Source: Bacteroidales bacterium (GTDB taxonomy: Bacteria > Bacteroidota > Bacteroidia > Bacteroidales > JAADJA01). From it: a stretch of 48,090 nt of DNA. The stretch is taken from contig JAUVJI010000012.1 in assembly GCA_030596605.1 (NCBI GenBank), positions 1 to 48,090 on the forward strand, read 5' to 3'. This document shows positions 43,618-48,090 of this stretch, in pieces (within the stretch, counting starts at the first letter, position 1; each line of letters begins with the position of its first letter). The translations under genes were made by a program, and so were the position numbers. The notes beneath the pieces are model-generated. The model worked only from the letters and a program-made list of their open reading frames with translations, ran no database searches and was not told the DNA's origin.

Positions 43618-43857
43618 TCTGTAAAAACGAGATTTAACATTTGATAATTGTTTGTAAAATTAAACATAAATGAAAAAGAGATCAAGATTTCAATACTAAA
43701 CAATGAAAAATATTAATAGTTCAATTTATTCATTGATCCGCTATCTGCATTCCTAACAGTTAATATGCAAATATCAACATTTTATACTTAACAACAATTA
43801 ACGAATATTAACAATTTGATATTATGCTAAATAATATTTTTGTTCGTTAAATAAAAA

Positions 43858-44610
43858 ATGGTGGATAAAACTATATTGTCAATACTTTTTCTTTTAACAA
43901 TTCACTTTACAATTAAAGGGCAATCTGATAATTTAGTTAAGTTGTATGGCACCCTTATAAATGAATCAGGTGAAAGCTTATCGAATGCACATATAATAAA
44001 CCACACAAATGAAACCGGAACCATTTCTAATAAGGAGGGATATTTTTCATTACATTGTTATCACAATGATACGATATGGATTACTTCAATCGGATATAGA
44101 AAAATAAAGTACATAGTTCCAAAAATTCACAAGTCCAAATACCTGAAGAATTTTATACTTCAAACAGATACGGTTGATCTTGTTGAAACAGTTATTTACC
44201 CATATCCGGCTACTGCAAAAGAATTAAAGAAAGAAATTCTGATATTATCACTGGAACCAACTCACGAAATAGATTTACATCTGGAGTTAGCTGAAATATA
44301 TCCTTTGACATCGGAGGGCTTTGTAATAAAAGGTCCGTTCACAAAACTATATGAAGCCTTTAGCCGTCATGCAAAATTGCAACGAAAATATCAAACCCTT
44401 GTAAAAGCTGACCATAAAATTGTAGAAGCTGCTAAAATTTACAACCCAAATTTGATTAAAAAACTTACCGGATTAAAAGACGAAAAAGAAATCATAAGGT
44501 TTATGGAATTCTGTGATCTGGATCCGGAATTTATTTTAAATACAAACACCTATGAACTGTACTTCACCATAAACAATTGTTATGTAGAATTTGTTTCTAT
44601 TGATAATTAA
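43858..44610 (+). CDS. Exported protein with carboxypeptidase-regulatory-like domain
   Basis: 250 residues. A signal-like N-terminus (ILSILFLLTIHFTIKGQ) is followed at about 25-110 by a beta-sandwich with the carboxypeptidase D regulatory pattern: KLYGTLINESGESLSNAHII, NKEGYFSL, and WITSIGYRKIKY. The C-terminal half is helical and unrecognised (ELKKEILILSLEP and later RHAKLQRKYQTLVK). Such proteins lie in the periplasm or at the outer membrane. The function is unknown. A TATTTTTG at 43835-43842 is a plausible promoter element 16 bp before the ATG. Confidence 0.75.
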   Translation: MVDKTILSILFLLTIHFTIKGQSDNLVKLYGTLINESGESLSNAHIINHTNETGTISNKEGYFSLHCYHNDTIWITSIGYRKIKYIVPKIHKSKYLKNFILQTDTVDLVETVIYPYPATAKELKKEILILSLEPTHEIDLHLELAEIYPLTSEGFVIKGPFTKLYEAFSRHAKLQRKYQTLVKADHKIVEAAKIYNPNLIKKLTGLKDEKEIIRFMEFCDLDPEFILNTNTYELYFTINNCYVEFVSIDN

Positions 44611-44726
44611 GTTCAGAATTTCTCATTATTGTTTATTATTTTGTTTATTTCGCAGCAATTTCTAAACAGGAAATTTAGAAACTTAATTGAAGTATATATG
44701 TATAACCGTCTAAATCATTGTATAAT

Positions 44727-45095
44727 ATGAATAGTTTTATAAAAAAAGGAATAACAATATTTTTATCCATAGTTCTGTTTTCTTCTTTGATTACAATTAC
44801 ATCCTGTTCATTCGAAGATGATATTGTTTTAGAACCGGGAAACCTTGTGGTTTATAACAATTCTGATTTACAATTTGAACTAACCATTAAAAATATTGAT
44901 AATGAGGACCAAACAGTTGTTTCAGAATCAATATTAAAAAGTAATAGTCAGGAAAGTATTCCATTAGAAAAGGGTTACGCATATGAAGCAATTGCCATTG
45001 AGAATAATCCTGAAAAATCTGACCCAACTGTTTTTACTAAAACATTTTTAATTGATGCCCATCAAGATATTGAATGGTGTATTCCGAGTAAATGA
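44727..45095 (+). CDS. Small lipoprotein of unknown function
   Basis: 122 residues from the ATG at 44727; an upstream TTG at 44718 adds three residues and is less likely. The N-terminus is a lipoprotein signal ending ITITSC with lipidated Cys27. The mature part is beta-rich (GNLVVYNNSDLQFELTIKNI) and resembles no family I can name. A weak hairpin (TTACCC / GGGTAG) with a T run follows at about 45146-45170. Confidence 0.7.
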   Translation: MNSFIKKGITIFLSIVLFSSLITITSCSFEDDIVLEPGNLVVYNNSDLQFELTIKNIDNEDQTVVSESILKSNSQESIPLEKGYAYEAIAIENNPEKSDPTVFTKTFLIDAHQDIEWCIPSK

Positions 45096-45206
45096 TATTC
45101 ATCCAAATTTCAAAACATATTCCACCCCATTAATTAATTTACTGTTACCCGATAGGGTAGCTTATTTTTTATTAATTTTAAAGCTGAATTTATTAATAAT
45201 CATATT

Positions 45207-46067
45207 ATGAAATATCCAGCTTACTTACTTTCAATTTGCATTTTATTATTCTCTGCTTCAGGCATAACTAAAGCACAAACCAATTCTGGTGAACCTAAAG
45301 TAGTTCTTGAAAAAATATGGGAATCACCTGATTTACTGACAACATCGGAGTCGGTTTGTTACGACAGTAAAAATCACTTTTTGTATGTTTCGTGTATTAA
45401 CGGCAATCCGACAGATAAAGATGGAAATGGTTTCATTTCTCGCCTATCACTAACTGGTGAGATCATCACCTTAAAATGGATTGATGGTTTGAATGCACCA
45501 AAAGGAATGGGGATTTACGACAACAAGCTATATGTTACCGACATTGATCAAATCGTTGAAATTGATATTGAACAAGCTGTAATTGCAAAAATAATTACGG
45601 TTGAAGGATCTCGATTTTTAAATGATATAACCATTGATCCTAATGGTGCTGTATACATTTCAGATATGTCAACCAGCAAAATTCACAAGCTCAATAAAGG
45701 CATCATTGAGACTTGGTTTGATGATGAGCATTTGATGGGAACAAATGGACTATTCTATGAAGACAGAGAAATTCTTGCAGGTACAAAAGATGGCATATTC
45801 AGCATCAGGATAGAAAATAAAAGACTTTGGCACCTTATCCTGGACACCGGTGGAATTGATGGATTGGAAGCAGATGGGAATGGCAACTATATTATTTCCG
45901 ACTGGACAGGGAAAATACAACTGGTAAGTACGGAAGATGATCCCATCATTCTTTTAAACACAGGAGTAAATGCAGCTGATATAGAATATATTCCTGAAAA
46001 TAATCTGCTTCTCGTCCCAACCTTTAGTGATAACAGGGTGATGGCGTATGAGTTAATTGAAAAGTAG
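45207..46067 (+). CDS. Secreted SMP-30/NHL-like beta-propeller protein
   Basis: 286 residues with a signal peptide (MKYPAYLLSICILLFSASGITKAQ). The rest is a six-bladed-propeller type sequence: ESVCYDSKNHFLYVSC, LNAPKGMGIYDNKLYVTDID, FLNDITIDPNGAVYISDMST, GTNGLFYEDREILAGTKDGI, GIDGLEADGNGNYIISDWTG, and ADIEYIPENNLLLVPTF. Metal-binding positions of gluconolactonase (Glu, Asn, Asp) have candidate counterparts in ESV, LND and DGLE. It may hydrolyse a lactone outside the cytoplasm, but a binding protein is as likely. Confidence 0.8.
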   Translation: MKYPAYLLSICILLFSASGITKAQTNSGEPKVVLEKIWESPDLLTTSESVCYDSKNHFLYVSCINGNPTDKDGNGFISRLSLTGEIITLKWIDGLNAPKGMGIYDNKLYVTDIDQIVEIDIEQAVIAKIITVEGSRFLNDITIDPNGAVYISDMSTSKIHKLNKGIIETWFDDEHLMGTNGLFYEDREILAGTKDGIFSIRIENKRLWHLILDTGGIDGLEADGNGNYIISDWTGKIQLVSTEDDPIILLNTGVNAADIEYIPENNLLLVPTFSDNRVMAYELIEK

Positions 46068-46136
46068 AAGACAGAAGATAGAAGACAGAAGTTAGAAGTC
46101 AGAAGACAGAAGTTAGAAGTCAGAAGTCAGAAGTCG
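46064..46136 (+). repeat. Purine-rich minisatellite (AGAAGNC units)
   Basis: About ten 7-8 bp units alternate among AGAAGACA, AGAAGATA, AGAAGTTA and AGAAGTC. It starts at the stop codon of the propeller gene. Confidence 0.9.
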
Positions 46137-46412
46137 GGAATTAGGAGCCAGTTTAAGAGAAGAAGGTGAGGTTGTCTGTTTAGTTTATGCTTTTTGTTAG
46201 AACTTTTTCACACTTTACCTTCACCTATGTACCACACAGGCTTCTTTACCCTAACCTTAACCATTTGTCCACACAGGCTTCCTCACCCTAACCCTCACCT
46301 AAATTCTTAATTATATTTTCGTTTAACAAAGGATACTAACTTTGGCGTGATATATGTATATTTTTGCCAAATGCTAATTAAATAATTCACACAAATAAAA
46401 AATAAAAATATT
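46137..46412. other. Intergenic region with a two-copy CACACAGGCTTC repeat
   Basis: CACACAGGCTTC followed by ACCCTAACC occurs at about 46233-46255 and again at about 46270-46292. TATTTTTG at 46359-46366 is a plausible promoter element for the next gene. Nothing else is seen. With the minisatellite this makes 345 bp without a gene. Confidence 0.6.
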
Positions 46413-46919
46413 ATGAAAAATGTCATTTTAGGAATACTGGTAATCGCCTTTCAGGTTGGAGTTGCTCAAAAGTTAGCCTATATCGAAAGTGATAAAATCG
46501 TTGACAAAATGCCGGAGCATCAAAAAGCAAATGATGAGATCGAAAAACAGATTAAGGAATGGGAAACTGCTGTGGAAGAGAAATTTAAAGCTGTCGAGCA
46601 ACTTTACCAGGAATATGTGAAAAATGAGAGTATTTTATCTGATGAGCTAAAACTTCAGAAACAAGAGGAAATATTTGAAGCAGAACGACAGGCTAAAGAT
46701 TACAGGGAAGAAAAGTTTGGAACTGATGGAGAGCTTGAAAAACTGCAGGAATCAAAACTTAAGCCACTTCAGGATAAGATTTTAGAAGCTGCCAGAAAAG
46801 TGAGTAAAGAGAACAATTACGATTATGTATTTGACAAAATGCCAGAATCGAATTGGGTATGGACAAATCCGGAACACAACCTTACTGACTTAGTGATTTC
46901 AGAATTAGGATTAGAATAA
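46413..46919 (+). CDS. OmpH/Skp-family periplasmic chaperone
   Basis: 168 residues with a signal peptide (MKNVILGILVIAFQVGVAQ) and the OmpH opening KLAYIESDKIVDKMPEHQKA. A long charged coiled coil follows (about 40-130). The C-terminus NNYDYVFDKMPES and DLVISELG is the usual end of the family. Skp-like proteins hold outer-membrane proteins during transport through the periplasm. It stands alone here. Confidence 0.88.
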   Translation: MKNVILGILVIAFQVGVAQKLAYIESDKIVDKMPEHQKANDEIEKQIKEWETAVEEKFKAVEQLYQEYVKNESILSDELKLQKQEEIFEAERQAKDYREEKFGTDGELEKLQESKLKPLQDKILEAARKVSKENNYDYVFDKMPESNWVWTNPEHNLTDLVISELGLE

Positions 46920-46932
46920 TTTCTGATATTGT

Positions 46933-47034
46933 TTCACGCAAAGACCGCTAAGTTTTAAACGCAAAGACCGCAAAGCCTGATATTTATATAAATCATTTGC
47001 GATCTTTGCGTTTTCTTTATTTGCTTTGCGTGAA
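46933..47034. repeat. Imperfect palindromic CGCAAAG repeat between convergent genes
   Basis: TTCACGCAAAG at the left and CTTTGCGTGAA at the right are exact reverse complements. Inside lie GCAAAGACCGCAAAG and GCGATCTTTGCG. It fills the gap between the OmpH-like and universal stress genes and can act as a bidirectional terminator. Confidence 0.65.
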
Positions 47035-47056
47035 CTAAAAAATCTTTCAATCTGCT

Positions 47057-47905
47057 TTATAAACTGAAATATACCTGGCTATGTTCAACCGGATTGATAC
47101 AAAAGACCGGAATTTGTGCATCATTGAACATAATCTTTTCATTCCACGGACCCAAATTAAAATATGTTGTTCCTATCTGGGGTTCCGTTAATATCATTAC
47201 CAGATCCATATTATTAGCCGCTGCAAAATCAATAAGAAGTTTGGCGGAATCACCGGATTTTTCAGCATTATGGATGGTATAATTAACTTTCTCTCTTTTA
47301 AACTCATCCACAATTTGTTTACTGATGATCTCAATCCTGCTCATTTCAGCGGGGTCTTTAACAGTTTCTTTAAAGATATGAATTGTGGAATTAAACCTAT
47401 GTGCAACACGTGTAGCAATTCCCACCTTTTGCCTGGCCTCAGTAAACGCATTGATTGGGAATAGAACATTTTTATAACCAACATATTCTTTGTTTTGAAC
47501 AACAAGCGTAGGAACCTCCGCCTTACTTAAAACTTTCAAAGCATAACTACCCAGTAAATATTGAAATCCCTTTTTACCATGTGTACCGAGAATAATAAAA
47601 TTAGCTCCTATTTCATCTGCTTTCTTATAAATCAAATCAAATATACTTCCATCTTCATAGGCATATTCCATTTCGACATTATGTTTTAATTGAAATTCAT
47701 CGATAAGCCCCTGAAGTTTTTCTTGCACAGCCTGATTTAAATTGTCAACTCCTTTAAAATAAGCATGTGTATCTTTATTGATTACATGGTAAATACATAC
47801 TTTCATGCCTTTCTGGGATTCGACAATTTTAACACCATGATCAATGGCATTGTGGCAAACTTCTGAAAAGTCGGTTGGGATAAGAATGATGTTATTCAGT
47901 TTCAT
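47057..47905 (-). CDS. Universal stress protein with two UspA domains
   Basis: 282 residues from the ATG at 47905. Domain one (about 1-145) begins NIILIPTDFSEVCHNAIDHG and has FIILGTHGKKGFQYLLGSYA, the GxHG nucleotide-binding region. Domain two (about 150-270) begins NVLFPINAFTEARQKV and lacks a full GxHGxxG motif (LVMILTEPQIG), so it is probably non-binding. An upstream ATG at 47989 would put the start before the promoter-like TATTTTTG at 47934-47941, so it was rejected. Tandem Usp proteins serve in stress survival. Confidence 0.92.
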   Translation of the reverse strand: MKLNNIILIPTDFSEVCHNAIDHGVKIVESQKGMKVCIYHVINKDTHAYFKGVDNLNQAVQEKLQGLIDEFQLKHNVEMEYAYEDGSIFDLIYKKADEIGANFIILGTHGKKGFQYLLGSYALKVLSKAEVPTLVVQNKEYVGYKNVLFPINAFTEARQKVGIATRVAHRFNSTIHIFKETVKDPAEMSRIEIISKQIVDEFKREKVNYTIHNAEKSGDSAKLLIDFAAANNMDLVMILTEPQIGTTYFNLGPWNEKIMFNDAQIPVFCINPVEHSQVYFSL

Positions 47906-47933
47906 AATATTATTTTTAAAAAAAGGATTTTGG

Positions 47934-47941
47934 CAAAAATA
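47934..47941 (-). promoter_or_regulatory. Candidate -7 element (TATTTTTG) of the universal stress gene
   Basis: On the minus strand TATTTTTG lies 28 bp before the ATG at 47905 and decides against the longer reading frame. Confidence 0.5.
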
Positions 47942-47972
47942 TAAAAAAAGAGACTGTCTCAAAATTATAATC

Positions 47973-48073
47973 AACCGCAAAAAACGCAAAAGAAACGCGA
48001 AATCAATTTACGCAAATTTAAAAAACTGATCAATTATAGAATTTTTGCGGATTTTTCGCGTCCTTAGCGGTTT
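47973..48073. repeat. Second imperfect palindromic CGCAAA repeat
   Basis: AACCGCAAAAAACGCAAAAG on the left is answered by TTTTTGCGGATTTTTCGCG and AGCGGTT on the right. It resembles the repeat at 46933-47034 in composition and layout. Confidence 0.5.
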
Positions 48074-48090
48074 ATATTTCATAGAGGCTT

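Noticed and set aside
47906-47989. Upstream ATG for the universal stress protein
   Set aside because: It lies before the likely promoter element, and the added residues are unlike the family.

Overview
The window looks like chromosomal DNA of a member of the Bacteroidota, probably an anaerobic Bacteroidales-like lineage. The phylum call rests on several things: C-terminal type IX secretion (T9SS) sorting domains on at least four intact proteins and one pseudogene, many candidate promoters with the Bacteroidota -7 element TAnnTTTG, a GlmU-family fused nucleotidyltransferase/acyltransferase, type B ribosomal protein L31, a FISUMP-domain protein, and a type II-C CRISPR-Cas locus with a Bacteroidota-style repeat. 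The anaerobic and family-level parts are inference.

Layout, left to right. (1) 1-5417: the end of a respiratory operon (HybA-like ferredoxin subunit cut by the window edge, HybB/NrfD-like quinone-interacting membrane subunit, membrane-anchored GcvH-like protein), a terminator, then a two-component pair: a sensor kinase with a periplasmic CxxCH haem motif and a sigma-54 activator. (2) 5522-11716: an archaemetzincin, a decayed T9SS protein with an internal deletion and frameshifts, a small secreted protein with an unusually strong Shine-Dalgarno, a DUF2202 lipoprotein and a secreted endonuclease/exonuclease/phosphatase protein. Between them lie a perfect 40-bp palindrome and a duplicated promoter/hairpin module. 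(3) about 11905-17918: a degraded integrative element in tRNA-Arg(ACG). It has a 15-bp att duplication, a 21-bp repeat near each end, a 53-codon integrase stub, and two cargo genes for secreted proteins (FISUMP; 1317 aa with FN3 and a dockerin-like tail). (4) 18083-21736: an HD-domain protein, an unrecognised structured ncRNA candidate of about 530 nt with its own promoter and terminator, an amidohydrolase lipoprotein and RNase P RNA. (5) 21830-34556: two tandem T9SS paralogues, lon, the GlmU-like protein, rpmE2, a response regulator with a C-terminal membrane anchor, a T9SS serine protease, then prfA-pyrF-cupin.

(6) 34599-42506 is the CRISPR-Cas locus. A tracrRNA on the minus strand and cas9 on the plus strand leave divergent promoters. 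Cas9 (1541 aa) carries a roughly 300-residue insert of tandem GxYW repeats between the RuvC WGLN motif and the RuvC-III His/Asp motif. A REP-associated tyrosine transposase (RAYT) and several REP-like palindromes separate cas9 from cas1-cas2, and one palindrome lies inside the RAYT reading frame. The array has 11 perfect 36-bp repeats plus one truncated repeat; repeat sense and tracrRNA pairing imply crRNA transcription on the minus strand, toward the cas genes. No csn2 or cas4 is seen, which fits II-C. (7) 42538-48090: a FabH-like ketoacyl synthase, three small secreted or lipoprotein genes, an OmpH/Skp-like chaperone and a tandem universal stress protein, with several repeat tracts between them.

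The items most worth a second look are the Cas9 repeat insert, the ncRNA at 18695-19229, the REP/RAYT invasion of the cas operon, the tRNA-Arg element, and the palindromic repeats in variable stems of rnpB.
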